Shown: positions 8,838 through 17,453 of the stretch, one piece after another
How positions within the stretch are numbered: position 1 is the first letter of the stretch
How the letters are laid out: every line of letters begins with the position of its first letter
Notes under the pieces: generated by a model
What the model was told of the DNA's origin: nothing
What the model saw: the letters and a program-made list of their open reading frames with translations, nothing else
Database searches by the model: none
Assembly: GCA_965200795.1 (NCBI GenBank)
Contig: CBDAVB010000001.1
Coordinates: 1 to 64,000, forward strand
DNA from: Parashewanella sp965200795
Lineage (GTDB): Bacteria; Pseudomonadota; Gammaproteobacteria; Enterobacterales; Shewanellaceae
DNA length: 64,000 bases
Direction: 5' to 3'
Made by a program: the position numbers and the translations under genes

Positions 8838-8960
8838 CTGAAAAAGCAGCCGGACGCGTAAAAGTCCAATAACCGTATCATGTTTTTGGTGAACCTGAAT
8901 AAACCGGTTGGGAGTGGTCATTTACGCGGAGAAATTAACGACAGTTTTTTATGCCGGTAA
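8838..8960. repeat. Repeat family D, diverged copy
   Basis: The segment gaaaaagcagccggacgc and the following bases resemble the middle of the family D element at 14113-14266 (aaaaagcagccggacgcataaaag), and acgacag recurs near the end. The rest has diverged, so the limits are approximate. Confidence 0.4.
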
Positions 8961-8996
8961 TTTTTCCGCGTTTAAAAGCGCCGCCAACTGCTTTTT

Positions 8997-9267
8997 CTAG
9001 TACTCCGTCCAGTTGCATTTGATGTTTTCAGTGGTTCGTAAAGCGGCCATATGCAAGGCGGATTTGTGCGGGCGTAGCTATTCTGCGTCAATCAAATCTA
9101 ACGCCGCCGGATGGCCGCTTTACGAATCACCCTCCGGGATCAAGGCAGAACGCCCGTTTCTTCGCTGCAGTGACTTGAAATACTCCGGTATATCTTCGCC
9201 ACCGCGCCTTGAACCGGACGTTCTGCCTTGAGCTGAAGCTAACAAATGCAATTGGACGGAGTACTAG
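8997..9267. repeat. Repeat family A (270-bp MITE-like element), copy 1
   Basis: The ends are inverted repeats of 25 bp with one mismatch, beginning ctagtactccgtcc. Inside are two further inverted repeats: an 18-bp stem 9033-9050 / 9111-9128 (core cgtaaagcggccat) and a 15-bp stem 9138-9152 / 9219-9233 (core caaggcagaacg). The element could therefore fold into a three-arm structure. By eye it is about 95% identical to the copy at 20088-20357. It carries no convincing coding sequence. CTAG lies at both outer edges and may be a target duplication or part of the ends. Confidence 0.85.
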
Positions 9268-9269
9268 GA

Positions 9270-9626
9270 TTATTCGCACTCTATGTTTTGGATTAGTATC
9301 GGCTCAGCTTGATTAAATGTTAAAAAACAATCCCGCCCTTTTTTAAGAAGTGTTATTTTAGTGCTGGTATCGGTTCTGGTGTCGGTTAAGATCCCATTCG
9401 CAGACCTCACCTTGGGTGAATCCAAGGTAATAGCTGATGACTTTAAAAATGCTCCCTCTGATAACCTTAAGCCAGATAGGGACTTTCGCTGCATGATGAC
9501 TTGACGCAGCTTTTGCCTGTCTTCTTTTTTGAGCAGTTTTGCAGGCTGATAACTTTCTTTAGCCTGAATAGCAGAGTTACAGCCCAAAACAGAGCTTAAT
9601 CCGATTAACAACAACATCCGTTTCAT
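9270..9626 (-). CDS. Small putative lipoprotein, 118 aa
   Basis: I do not recognise this protein. It starts with a typical lipoprotein signal, MKRMLLLIGLSSVLGC, with lipobox VLGC and Cys at residue 16, so it is probably anchored in a membrane facing the periplasm. The mature part is about 100 residues, basic in the first half (LLKKEDRQKLRQVIMQRKS), with a second cysteine pair near the C-terminus (GRDCFLTF and NIECE) that could form a disulfide. The start has a strong ribosome binding site (AAAGGTG). It lies 23 bases downstream of the S41 peptidase gene on the same strand, so the two are likely co-transcribed and may work together. The stop lies right beside repeat element A. Confidence 0.7.
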   Translation of the reverse strand: MKRMLLLIGLSSVLGCNSAIQAKESYQPAKLLKKEDRQKLRQVIMQRKSLSGLRLSEGAFLKSSAITLDSPKVRSANGILTDTRTDTSTKITLLKKGRDCFLTFNQAEPILIQNIECE

Positions 9627-9649
9627 AGGACACCTTTGATGAGCGGCAA

Positions 9650-11212
9650 TTAATAAATTTTATTTTGCCTGAAAATATCTTTAACCGTTTGGCGAGGGTC
9701 GCTTATTTCAAGGCCGGCATCCGCTTCTTGGCTTGAGGTAAAACCGGCTCCCTTAAATGAAGAAATGGCGGAAACAGCAGGGCAGCGTCCTGTCTCTCTG
9801 TATGCTAACGCGGATTTTAGCATGGCTTCATCCTCACTGCCGAGCTGGTTGGTTAAATCATCTTCAACTTTACAGCCCGGCACTTGATAATCCGCGAACG
9901 GCGTTGTTTCATAGGGCTCAAAACCATCAGCGTATCCGCCAAAACCTTTGTCATTCACACCTTGAAACTGAATCGTAAAATAAGTGGTGCCGCAGTTGTC
10001 AGTGGCATAAAACCCGTAAGGCTTACCGCAGGTTTTTCCGCCAATCTGAATTACTTCAACATCCGCGCCACGTAAGCCGTTCATGAAAGCCTCACTCGCG
10101 GAGCATGTACGATCTGTCGTTAAAACAAAAACACGGTTAAGGTTGAGGCTTGGTAAAGCTTCACCTGGGTTTAAGCCGTCAGAAAAACCGACAGTTTGAT
10201 TTAAAAACGCAATAGGCCGGATGCGTTCGCCGGTAACCGGGTTGAAATTAGGGTGCTGATCATTGAAGCGCATCAATTCGAAAGTTTTCCCGGCGGTTTG
10301 ATCGCCCGCGACCATATAAGCAAGCTCACTTGCTACAGCTAATAATCCACCGCCGTTATACCTGAGATCTACGACTAAATCATTTATATTCCGTGCTGAT
10401 AATTGAGTCACGGCATCTATGAGCGCTTTTTCTGACGGACTGTTATGAGTATTAAACTGGAAATAGCCGACTCTGTCATCACCAGCGTCTATTGTTTTGA
10501 CATTCAGTACCGATGCGACAGTCACTTCAGTTGGTCTCATTGTGGCTGTTTTAGTGCCGTTTGTAACGATATTCCTGAAGGTAAAGGTGTATGATTGGCT
10601 GTCGCCGCTCGGAAATAACGCTCCGTTAATCAAATCAACATTGTCCGAATTGATAACGCTGACACCGTTAATTTCAGTTATCTCGTCACCACGTCGAATC
10701 TGATTTCGCTCGGCCTGACTGTCGGGTTCGACATAGGAAACCACAACTTTACGCGGTGGTGAACGGTTGATGATTTTGAAGTTCATTCCGTAACTGAGAG
10801 ATACGCCGGCTTCTGTTTCTTTGCGCCATTCTTCAGTGTTCTCAGAAAAATGAAAGTTATCCTTCACTCGGCCATTCTCATCAAGTTGTTCTGTTTTCAA
10901 TTGCGCGAAATAGTCGGCAATACTAAACGGAGCCGGATTTAAATCGTCAACTTCATCGTACCAAAGGTATGTGCCGTTAGACCAGGAACGCAGCCACATT
11001 TTTTCCTGCATCGCGGTACCGGCTCTGTCAGGAAAACTGCTGCCTCTTGGTGAAACACAATAATCTTTAAAAGTGGACGCGTCCGGAAAAATACCTTGCT
11101 GCCATTCGTCACTGCCCGGCGGCACATCGGATTCGGAATCAGAGCCTCCGCCGCCACAGCCAAAAAGCAGGGTTGTGGTCAATAAAAGCAAAGATAATTT
11201 AAAATGTCTCAT
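9650..11212 (-). CDS. S41 family peptidase, lipoprotein with PDZ domain
   Basis: This is a periplasmic serine protease of the C-terminal processing peptidase (Ctp/S41) type. A lipoprotein signal (LLLLTTTLLFGCGGGG, lipobox LFGC) is followed by an acidic linker, a PDZ domain (about residues 150-230: VVSYVEPDSQAERNQIRRGD) and the protease core. The core contains LVVDLRYNGGG, the nucleophile serine in TCSASEAFMNG (about residue 370) and the lysine in GKTCGKPYG. I chose the ATG at 11212, which has a GGAA ribosome binding site, over the ATG 12 bases upstream. Its substrate is unknown. Extra cysteines suggest disulfides outside the cytoplasm. The small lipoprotein gene follows in the same direction. 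Confidence 0.85.
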   Translation of the reverse strand: MRHFKLSLLLLTTTLLFGCGGGGSDSESDVPPGSDEWQQGIFPDASTFKDYCVSPRGSSFPDRAGTAMQEKMWLRSWSNGTYLWYDEVDDLNPAPFSIADYFAQLKTEQLDENGRVKDNFHFSENTEEWRKETEAGVSLSYGMNFKIINRSPPRKVVVSYVEPDSQAERNQIRRGDEITEINGVSVINSDNVDLINGALFPSGDSQSYTFTFRNIVTNGTKTATMRPTEVTVASVLNVKTIDAGDDRVGYFQFNTHNSPSEKALIDAVTQLSARNINDLVVDLRYNGGGLLAVASELAYMVAGDQTAGKTFELMRFNDQHPNFNPVTGERIRPIAFLNQTVGFSDGLNPGEALPSLNLNRVFVLTTDRTCSASEAFMNGLRGADVEVIQIGGKTCGKPYGFYATDNCGTTYFTIQFQGVNDKGFGGYADGFEPYETTPFADYQVPGCKVEDDLTNQLGSEDEAMLKSALAYRETGRCPAVSAISSFKGAGFTSSQEADAGLEISDPRQTVKDIFRQNKIY

Positions 11213-11224
11213 TGTTAATTCCAT

Positions 11225-11553
11225 TTATGCCTTTTGATGAAATTTACAGCAAAAACAAATTTAATCAAGTAAGAGGCCGTGTTTATCTTCACGGGATTAT
11301 TTTTGCGGTGATAAACTGGTTATCTTACGTAAAACAGAGCTTGTAAAGTTTGGTTTTTCTATATAAATAAGCAAGCGATAACGCCGCGTTTCTTCACTAA
11401 AAGAGCGACTGATTTACGCTCTGTCTTCAATGCTTTTGAGTGCTTTCTGTCCGGTGTTGAGAGCAACTTATTCAGATAGCTAAACTTCATTGCTCACGCC
11501 TTGAACTGATAAAGGCTCAGATAACACAAAATCTAATCCTGAGAGATAAACGC
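11225..11553. other. Intergenic region, 329 bp, nothing recognised
   Basis: This gap separates the S41 peptidase gene from the YvcK/CofD-like gene, both read leftward. It must hold the promoter of the peptidase gene. I see no conserved RNA, repeat copy or convincing small gene in it. Confidence 0.4.
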
Positions 11554-12459
11554 TTAGCTGGCCGATAGCATTGAGTCGTCTGTTTGCAGGTAGCTTGAAA
11601 TCATTTTTCCTAGCGTTTTATGGCAGTGTTCGCCTTTTGAGGGTTCACTTTGAGGAATTGAATTAATTTCATCGGCAAATTGTCTGGCCGTCTCTTTCAG
11701 GATGATATTATCTAACCGTCTATCGAGCGTATTTTCCAGAATTTTAATTTTACGCGGTAATGTCAGATAATCTGCCGGTGAGTTTTCTTCTGAAAGGTTG
11801 TCAATGAAAATGAGCTTAGCATTTGACTGAGCAATCGCCCGAGCGTAAGAGGGGATTAATAACGGCGGTAAAATACTGGTGAAAAAACTGCCCGGACCCA
11901 AAATGATTATATCAGCGTCACTGATTGAATTTTGAGCTTGTTCTATGCCATTGACTTTCGGATATAAAGAAATTTCTTTCGGTATGGTTTTTAGATTATC
12001 AATTTGCGTTTCTCCGATAATGGTGGTGCCGTCGTTAAGTGTTGCCTTCAGATCGACAGGCGTTTCCGACATCGGAAAAATATTCGCCTTAATATTGATA
12101 AACGGCTTTATATAATCGATAGCATCTAGCGGGGAGTTTCCCATTTGCTCCAGCGCTGTAAACAGGATGTTTCCTAAATTATGACCGCCAAGCTCTAAGT
12201 TACCTTTGAAACGAAAGCTCAAAATTTGATGAGCTAATTCGTCATCGATTAAACTGGTTAAGCAAAGCCGAATATCGCCCCATGCGATATTGTTATTTAC
12301 TTTTCTTATGCGACCACTGGAGCCGCCGTTATCAGAAGTGGTGACAATTGCGCTAAGATTCGATTCTAAGTATGAAAAAGCTTTTAAAACCTGACTTAAT
12401 CCGTGGCCTCCGCCAATAGCCAAAACTTTGCGATCTGGTGATAATAATCTTATAGACAC
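11554..12459 (-). CDS. YvcK/YbhK (CofD-like) family protein
   Basis: The product belongs to the family that includes B. subtilis YvcK (gluconeogenesis factor) and E. coli YbhK. It has the nucleotide-sugar binding Rossmann-like motif LAIGGGHGLSQVLKAF at the N-terminus and the signature VTTSDNGGSSGRIRK, followed by WGDIRLCLTSL. In Gram-positives YvcK binds UDP-sugars and affects cell shape and carbon use; in gammaproteobacteria the role is unclear. The 301 residues match the family. It is probably cytosolic. It is a single gene, divergent from the Bax-like gene with an AT-rich intergenic region that should hold both promoters. Confidence 0.85.
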   Translation of the reverse strand: MSIRLLSPDRKVLAIGGGHGLSQVLKAFSYLESNLSAIVTTSDNGGSSGRIRKVNNNIAWGDIRLCLTSLIDDELAHQILSFRFKGNLELGGHNLGNILFTALEQMGNSPLDAIDYIKPFINIKANIFPMSETPVDLKATLNDGTTIIGETQIDNLKTIPKEISLYPKVNGIEQAQNSISDADIIILGPGSFFTSILPPLLIPSYARAIAQSNAKLIFIDNLSEENSPADYLTLPRKIKILENTLDRRLDNIILKETARQFADEINSIPQSEPSKGEHCHKTLGKMISSYLQTDDSMLSAS

Positions 12460-12630
12460 AATTAAACCTTGCCATTAACATGTGAAACTGAAGATTATAT
12501 AACGGGTTTATGATACTGCCAAAATTAAGAGTTGAGCAAGATCATAAACCAACCAAATTTTGTGGTTATGATGAGAATTCAATATAATACGGGATAAAAT
12601 TACAATATAAAGAGCTGATAGCCAAAACTC

Positions 12631-13467
12631 ATGTTATTGAAAAACGGTAAAATAGGAAAGTTTACTATAGCAATCGGAGCCGTACTTGTACTTATTTACG
12701 GCTTTAGGGTTTTTTTCTTACCTGCATCATTTAATCAAGCCGAAGAGTTGTTTTTGGCTCCGAAAAACAAAACCAAAACTAAGGCTGTCCCGGATTTTAC
12801 TGAAATTAAAGATATTCCAAGTCGAAAACAAGCCTTTTTTGATTTTTTAAGGCCTGCGATTAATGAGCAAAATGAACAGATAATCAAAGAGCGTAAGCTT
12901 CTGATCTCAGTTAAAAAAGTGTTATTGTCAGGAAGTATGCTTGATGACGTGACACAATTCGAGGTGACGCAATTAGCAAAAAAATACCAGTTAAGCTTTC
13001 GACGGCTTGACGAAAAAACAGTTGATGAACTTATGCGGCGTGTTGATACGATTCCGGCATCACTGGTGCTTGTTCAGGCGGCAAATGAATCAGGGTGGGG
13101 AAGCTCACGTTTCGCAAGAGAAGGATTAAACTTTTTCGGACAATGGTGTTATCGAAAAGGTTGCGGTTTAGTGCCTTCATCGAGAACGGATGGTCTTTCC
13201 CATGAAGTTACCGTTTTTCCATCTGTTGAAGACTCCGTTGCTTCTTATATGAGAAATTTGAACTCAAATGCGGCTTATAGCTTATTCCGAACGATTCGTT
13301 ATGAAGCGCGAAAGCAAGGAATGCGGCCGACTGCGGCCAAATTAGTTTACGGGTTGGTAAATTATTCAGAAAGACAAGAAGCGTATATTGATGAACTTCT
13401 TGACATGTTAAGACATAATAAAAAATATCTGGTACAAAAAAATGTTGAAAAAAGCGCTTCTCATTAG
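12631..13467 (+). CDS. Bax-like glucosaminidase domain protein
   Basis: The 278-residue product has one N-terminal membrane segment (about residues 9-29) that anchors it facing the periplasm. A glucosaminidase/mannosyl-glycoprotein endo-N-acetylglucosaminidase domain of the Bax type follows, with LVLVQAANESGWGSSRFAREGLNFFGQWCY, where the Glu in NESGWG is the expected catalytic residue. Such enzymes probably cut peptidoglycan glycan strands. The final 26 bases overlap the start of the DUF2987 gene in another frame, so the two genes are an operon with coupled translation. Confidence 0.85.
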   Translation: MLLKNGKIGKFTIAIGAVLVLIYGFRVFFLPASFNQAEELFLAPKNKTKTKAVPDFTEIKDIPSRKQAFFDFLRPAINEQNEQIIKERKLLISVKKVLLSGSMLDDVTQFEVTQLAKKYQLSFRRLDEKTVDELMRRVDTIPASLVLVQAANESGWGSSRFAREGLNFFGQWCYRKGCGLVPSSRTDGLSHEVTVFPSVEDSVASYMRNLNSNAAYSLFRTIRYEARKQGMRPTAAKLVYGLVNYSERQEAYIDELLDMLRHNKKYLVQKNVEKSASH

Positions 13468-14056
13468 TTTTTTATTTTGCTGTAGTGCCGGCGCGACTTC
13501 AGTTTCTCTTGAATATAAGAATTTCTATAATCGTCTTAAGCAAGTGCGTAAAGGTGATTATTCCGCGGTAACTATTGGTTTTTACGTTCCCCAAACACCA
13601 GACTGTTTAATTAAGTCAGGAAGTATCACTACAGAAAATAATAAATACCCGTTGAGCTACTCTGAGTTTCAGGAATTACTTTTGCCTTACGATGAAAAAT
13701 TAAAAAAAGATAGAGCGTTAATTAATCTCGTTCTTGCCGGTGACGCTAACAAATGTGGTATTGAGATGCAGGTTAATGCCACCCCGAAATCAAAAATTTA
13801 TGATAAGTCCCGGCTTGATACGATCTATGGTGAGATGAATCAATTAATGTCTGCCATGCAGGGCTTTCCGCTTAAGTATTTTAGTAATGACATTAATGGA
13901 ATAACGTTTCAATTCTCAGAGCCGGCAGCGGTAAAGATTGACGATAAGTTCAACCAGGAAACGAGGAGTTATAAAATCGATAAACAAAAGATTGATAAAC
14001 TCAGTTCATTAACTTTTAGTTCGGCGCCGATAAAAGTTAGCCCGTGGGTTAAGTAG
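13442..14056 (+). CDS. DUF2987 family protein
   Basis: This 204-residue protein matches, from memory, the DUF2987 family found in Shewanella, Vibrio and relatives. It starts with a signal peptide (MLKKALLISFLFCCSAGATS) and continues SLEYKNFYNRLKQVRKGDYSAVTIGFYV, the family's recognisable first segment, so it is probably periplasmic. Two cysteines (DCLIKSG and NKCGIEM) may form a disulfide. No enzyme motif is visible. Its start overlaps the end of the Bax-like gene, which suggests a cell-envelope role. A terminator follows. Confidence 0.75.
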   Translation: MLKKALLISFLFCCSAGATSVSLEYKNFYNRLKQVRKGDYSAVTIGFYVPQTPDCLIKSGSITTENNKYPLSYSEFQELLLPYDEKLKKDRALINLVLAGDANKCGIEMQVNATPKSKIYDKSRLDTIYGEMNQLMSAMQGFPLKYFSNDINGITFQFSEPAAVKIDDKFNQETRSYKIDKQKIDKLSSLTFSSAPIKVSPWVK

Positions 14057-14072
14057 TTGACCAGAAAATAAA

Positions 14073-14093
14073 AAAGCCCTTGATGCGGGCTTT
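14073..14093 (+). terminator. Terminator after the DUF2987 gene
   Basis: Seven-bp stem AAAGCCC / GGGCTTT with a seven-base loop, flanked by A-rich sequence upstream and TTTGATTT downstream. It ends the Bax-DUF2987 operon. Confidence 0.75.
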
Positions 14094-14112
14094 GATTTCA
14101 GAAATGTCACTT

Positions 14113-14266
14113 AGAAACTGTCCTGAAATAACTTTCCGATCTGTTGCTGCTTAAACCTAAAAAAGCAGCCGGACGCATAAAAGCGTAATAACTGCATCAC
14201 GCTTTCTCCGCCATGTAAGCCAAAAATAAACGACAGCGAAACCGGGAAGTTATTATGGGGCGGTTC
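14113..14266. repeat. Repeat family D, long copy
   Basis: The left end gaaactgtcctgaaataac and the right end, read on the other strand as ggaaccgccccataataac, are imperfect inverted repeats. Parts recur at 1033, 8838, 44194, 58189 and 58994. The right end overlaps the last codons and TAA stop of the leucine dehydrogenase gene. Confidence 0.6.
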
Positions 14267-15305
14267 CTTTCCATTTAGCCGCCGCTTGAATAATTTCACG
14301 TGCCATTTCATCCGCGATAACATTGGTCGTTCTGTTTTCTGTATCAGACTTCCTGAAGATTTCTAAAAGCGTATCGTAGATTTTTTCTACTTTCGCTGTA
14401 GACCTTGCTTCATCATAATCCTGTTCAAAAGATACGTTTATGATACCGCCTGCATTAATGACATAATCAGGGGCATACAGAATACCCATTTCTTTTAACC
14501 TTTCACCGTGACGAGCTTCCGCTAATTGATTGTTAGCGCAACCAGCGACAATTGCAGCTTTAAGCTGCGTAAGCGTATTGTCATTGATGGTTGCCCCTAA
14601 CGCGCATGGCGCGTAAATATCAACATCTTGCTTATAGATGTCCTCTGGTGTGACAACAACAGCGTTAAAATCTTTTTCAACTTTATCCAGGTTATCCCGG
14701 TTGATATCTGTAACGAATAATTCAGCACCTTCATTATGCAAATGCTTACAAAGGTAGTAACCCACATGGCCAACACCCTGAACTGAGATTTTCAGGCCTT
14801 TTAATGAATCTGAACCTTTCTGGTGCTTTGCCGCCGCCTTAATTCCTAAATAAGTACCTAAAGCCGTAAAAGGTGACGGATCGCCACTTTTACCTTCCAG
14901 ACCGGCCATATAAGGTGTTTCTTTTAGAGCAACCATAATATCTGAGGTTGATACGCCAACATCCTCAGCAGAATAATACTTACCACCAAGCTGATGCACG
15001 GCTTTGCCGAATGCTCTGAATAACTTTTCGCGATCAATTTTGTCCTTGTCAGCGATGATTACCGATTTACCGCCACCCATAGTCAGACCCGCAAGTGCGT
15101 TTTTATATGTCATGCCGCGAGACAGGCGTAAAACGTCATTAATCGCTTCTTCGTCTGAATCATAGTTCCACATGCGGCAACCGCCTACTGCTGGTCCGAG
15201 ATTAGTGTTGTGAACTGCGATAATGGCTTTGAGACCACTTTCTTCATCATGACAAAATACAACTTGCTCGTGATCGTCAAAAGACAGATTGCTAAATACA
15301 GTCAC
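14253..15305 (-). CDS. ldh: Leucine (branched-chain amino acid) dehydrogenase
   Basis: This enzyme oxidatively deaminates leucine, isoleucine and valine to their 2-oxo acids with NAD. The 350-residue product has the Glu/Leu/Phe/Val dehydrogenase motif LAGLTMGGGKSVI, with the catalytic lysine in GGGK, and an NAD-binding segment VQGVGHVGYYLCKHL. The gene feeds the branched-chain catabolic route encoded at 50155-57841. The last residues (KGTAP) and stop codon lie within the right end of a family D repeat, and the length is normal or slightly long. No LiuR-like site is visible in its short upstream region. Single gene, divergent from the DUF4826-like gene. Confidence 0.92.
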   Translation of the reverse strand: MTVFSNLSFDDHEQVVFCHDEESGLKAIIAVHNTNLGPAVGGCRMWNYDSDEEAINDVLRLSRGMTYKNALAGLTMGGGKSVIIADKDKIDREKLFRAFGKAVHQLGGKYYSAEDVGVSTSDIMVALKETPYMAGLEGKSGDPSPFTALGTYLGIKAAAKHQKGSDSLKGLKISVQGVGHVGYYLCKHLHNEGAELFVTDINRDNLDKVEKDFNAVVVTPEDIYKQDVDIYAPCALGATINDNTLTQLKAAIVAGCANNQLAEARHGERLKEMGILYAPDYVINAGGIINVSFEQDYDEARSTAKVEKIYDTLLEIFRKSDTENRTTNVIADEMAREIIQAAAKWKGTAP

Positions 15306-15526
15306 TACTGTTCTCCGATGTTTTAGTAGTTTTATTCATCACAGAAACTTCTGTTTGAATACTTGTTATTGTTGTTGCGAAACCTTAGCATTTCGAGTTA
15401 GTCTCAACAAAATGAAACATGCAATATTTTTGATACATGTGGCAATATTGGTTTCCACTTTGAAAGTTGGTTTTATTTTAGTTTAGTCACGTACTGAAAA
15501 TTAATAATAAGCAAGGAACGATAGTA

Positions 15527-16012
15527 ATGGCTGAAAAGCAAACAAAAAACGAACAACTAAGCGCTGATTCACAAGCGGATACACAAAAGAGAAATCCGGC
15601 TCCAGAGGAAATAGAGCAAATGCGTGTAGAGTGGATTCGCGCGCAGTTCCGCAAAGCTAATAAATTTATGGCTGAGAAAGGTGTAATTCCAAGCAAGGTT
15701 CACGACAAAGAAAGTCGTTATTTAGCGCCTTATATGGCGGTATGGAAAATGGAGTCTAAACAGCCGGCCAAGAAAACTTATTGGGTTATGTCGGGTGATC
15801 TCCCGTCGGATATGGTTGATGTTAACGTTGCTAAAACAGCCCGTGAAGCGGTTCGTCATTTTTCGATGACCTGGCAGTTAAAGGCTGAAAACTTGATTCG
15901 CTCTGGCGCGGCTCACGATGAAATTCAAGCTAAATATGCCAATTTATTAATTTCCAGAGCTCAAAGTCTTTATCAAATGCAAAGTGACGATAAACTTTGG
16001 GGCGAAGGGTAA
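15527..16012 (+). CDS. DUF4826-like protein
   Basis: A 161-residue soluble protein that I place, from memory, in the DUF4826 family of Shewanella and Alteromonas. The first 30 residues are polar and disordered. The remainder is a compact alpha/beta domain with the segments VEWIRAQFRKANKFMAEKGV, YLAPYMAVWKMES and KTYWVMSGDLPSDMV. There is no signal peptide. A ribosome binding site (AAGGAACG) precedes the ATG. The function is unknown. It converges with roxA, sharing a bidirectional terminator. Confidence 0.7.
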   Translation: MAEKQTKNEQLSADSQADTQKRNPAPEEIEQMRVEWIRAQFRKANKFMAEKGVIPSKVHDKESRYLAPYMAVWKMESKQPAKKTYWVMSGDLPSDMVDVNVAKTAREAVRHFSMTWQLKAENLIRSGAAHDEIQAKYANLLISRAQSLYQMQSDDKLWGEG

Positions 16013-16023
16013 GATTTTAAGCA

Positions 16024-16045
16024 AAGAGGTGAATTTTCACCTCTT
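16024..16045. terminator. Bidirectional terminator between the DUF4826-like gene and roxA
   Basis: Ten-bp perfect stem AAGAGGTGAA / TTCACCTCTT with a two-base loop, placed between the ends of two convergent genes. Confidence 0.7.
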
Positions 16046-16070
16046 CAATATTATTTTATGAAAGACTGCG

Positions 16071-17195
16071 TTAAGTAAAATAAAGATATCCTTGCTGGCA
16101 CATTTTCAATAAAAAACTTGTGATCTCATCATTATCCGACTCAGATAAAAGCCAGCTGTTCTGGTAAATAAAGTTATCACTCAAATAAACGAGTTTTTTA
16201 TTTTCAATGTTATCAAAGTCAAACGTATTACCGTCTATAAATAAGCGAAAAACGTTATCATCTTCTAAACGTACAATTTTCAAACCGCCGATTCGAATTA
16301 GGTTACGACCTGCTTCTATTGTTTGTTTGAGTCGTGACAAATCAATTTCATCGTCAGGACAAATATCTAATTCAAACCTATTTACACTCAGCAGATTTCC
16401 TATAACTTGCTGATAATGCTGGGGAGAGTTAAAAAATTTAACAAGTAAATCTATTAAACCTTGTTGTTCCGATTTGGTGATAATCCCTTTCCCTGAACTT
16501 TCTTGTTTAGAAATAAAGCGCGCTTTTCCAAGTTCATTGTCTATCAGGTAATCCGCGATATTGCTAAATAACTCTTGTTGACTCGGAGCTCGATAACCCA
16601 GTGAGTAACTCAATGAATCTGTAAGTGTTGTGCCGCAGTGCGGAAAACCGGGCGGAATGTATAAAATGTCGCCGGGCTCAAGCTCTGTGTCAATAATCGG
16701 ATCAAAATCTTCAATTAATGATGAACCCGGGTCGTTATTTCTTCTGCTATAGCGGCCTTTATCACCAACTTTCCAGTGCCTTTTACCACTACCTTGAATA
16801 ATAAAAACATCATAATTATCAATATGAGGTCCTGCACCGCCATGTTGAGTGGCAAAGGAAATCATTAAATCATCGAATCTCCAATCAGGTAAAAAGCGAA
16901 AAGCCTCAGCGAGTTTTGACGAAGTTTCGTGCCAATGATTCGCTGCCTGCACTAAAAGTTGCCAATGACTTTCCCCGAATCGTTCATAATTTTGAAACGG
17001 TCCATGTATCATTTCCCAGTCGTCGGCCTTAGTGACAACCACTCTTGATGAAACCTCGTCTTCCGTGGCCAGGCCCGCTAACTCTTCAGGTGAAATTGGA
17101 TCAATAAAGTTCTCAAATCCCTTACGAATTAAAACGGGTTTCCTCTGCCAAATATGTGTAAGAAAATAGCTGATATCAAATCTAGGGTTATACAT
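16071..17195 (-). CDS. roxA: Ribosomal protein L16 arginine hydroxylase RoxA (YcfD)
   Basis: RoxA is a JmjC-type 2-oxoglutarate/Fe(II) oxygenase that hydroxylates an arginine of ribosomal protein L16. The cupin core shows the HxD iron-binding motif in GGAGPHIDNYDVFIIQG (about residue 121) and the distal histidine in DILYIPPGFPHCGTTL (about 187). The conserved N-terminal WQRKPVLIRKGF is present. The 374 residues match E. coli YcfD (373). The C-terminal part forms the winged-helix dimerisation region in this family. It stands alone, convergent with the DUF4826-like gene and divergent from the acyltransferase gene. Confidence 0.92.
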   Translation of the reverse strand: MYNPRFDISYFLTHIWQRKPVLIRKGFENFIDPISPEELAGLATEDEVSSRVVVTKADDWEMIHGPFQNYERFGESHWQLLVQAANHWHETSSKLAEAFRFLPDWRFDDLMISFATQHGGAGPHIDNYDVFIIQGSGKRHWKVGDKGRYSRRNNDPGSSLIEDFDPIIDTELEPGDILYIPPGFPHCGTTLTDSLSYSLGYRAPSQQELFSNIADYLIDNELGKARFISKQESSGKGIITKSEQQGLIDLLVKFFNSPQHYQQVIGNLLSVNRFELDICPDDEIDLSRLKQTIEAGRNLIRIGGLKIVRLEDDNVFRLFIDGNTFDFDNIENKKLVYLSDNFIYQNSWLLSESDNDEITSFLLKMCQQGYLYFT

Positions 17196-17453
17196 TTTTT
17201 GAAGGACTTCTATTTTAACTAACTTTATTTTAAACCAATTAGACGTTCAACAGAACTGATAGTTCTTGTATCACAATGAGAAACTTTCCGGTAAACATCA
17301 GTTATAAATTAAGGTATAATCCCTTTTTTTGCGGTTTTCGAAACATAAGGTTTTGTTATCCGGGACGGTATAAAAATAATAAAAAGCTCGAATGCTAATA
17401 ATGACCTATTCATATTAGAAGTATGTGTTCGAAAAGATCAAAGGTGTTTTATT

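Larger units (their letters stand above)
8709..9269. other. Intergenic region filled by repeats and a terminator
   Basis: Almost the whole 561-bp gap is accounted for. It contains most of a family B repeat (8698-8771), the RND operon terminator (8789-8816), a diverged family D fragment (about 8838-8960, sharing gcagccggacgc with the copy at 14113) and a full family A element (8997-9267). I see no gene. Confidence 0.6.

Noticed and set aside
9013..9231. Open frame of 72 codons inside family A copy 1
   Set aside because: It lies wholly within a palindromic repeat, and the second copy has an indel that breaks the frame, so it is not conserved as coding.
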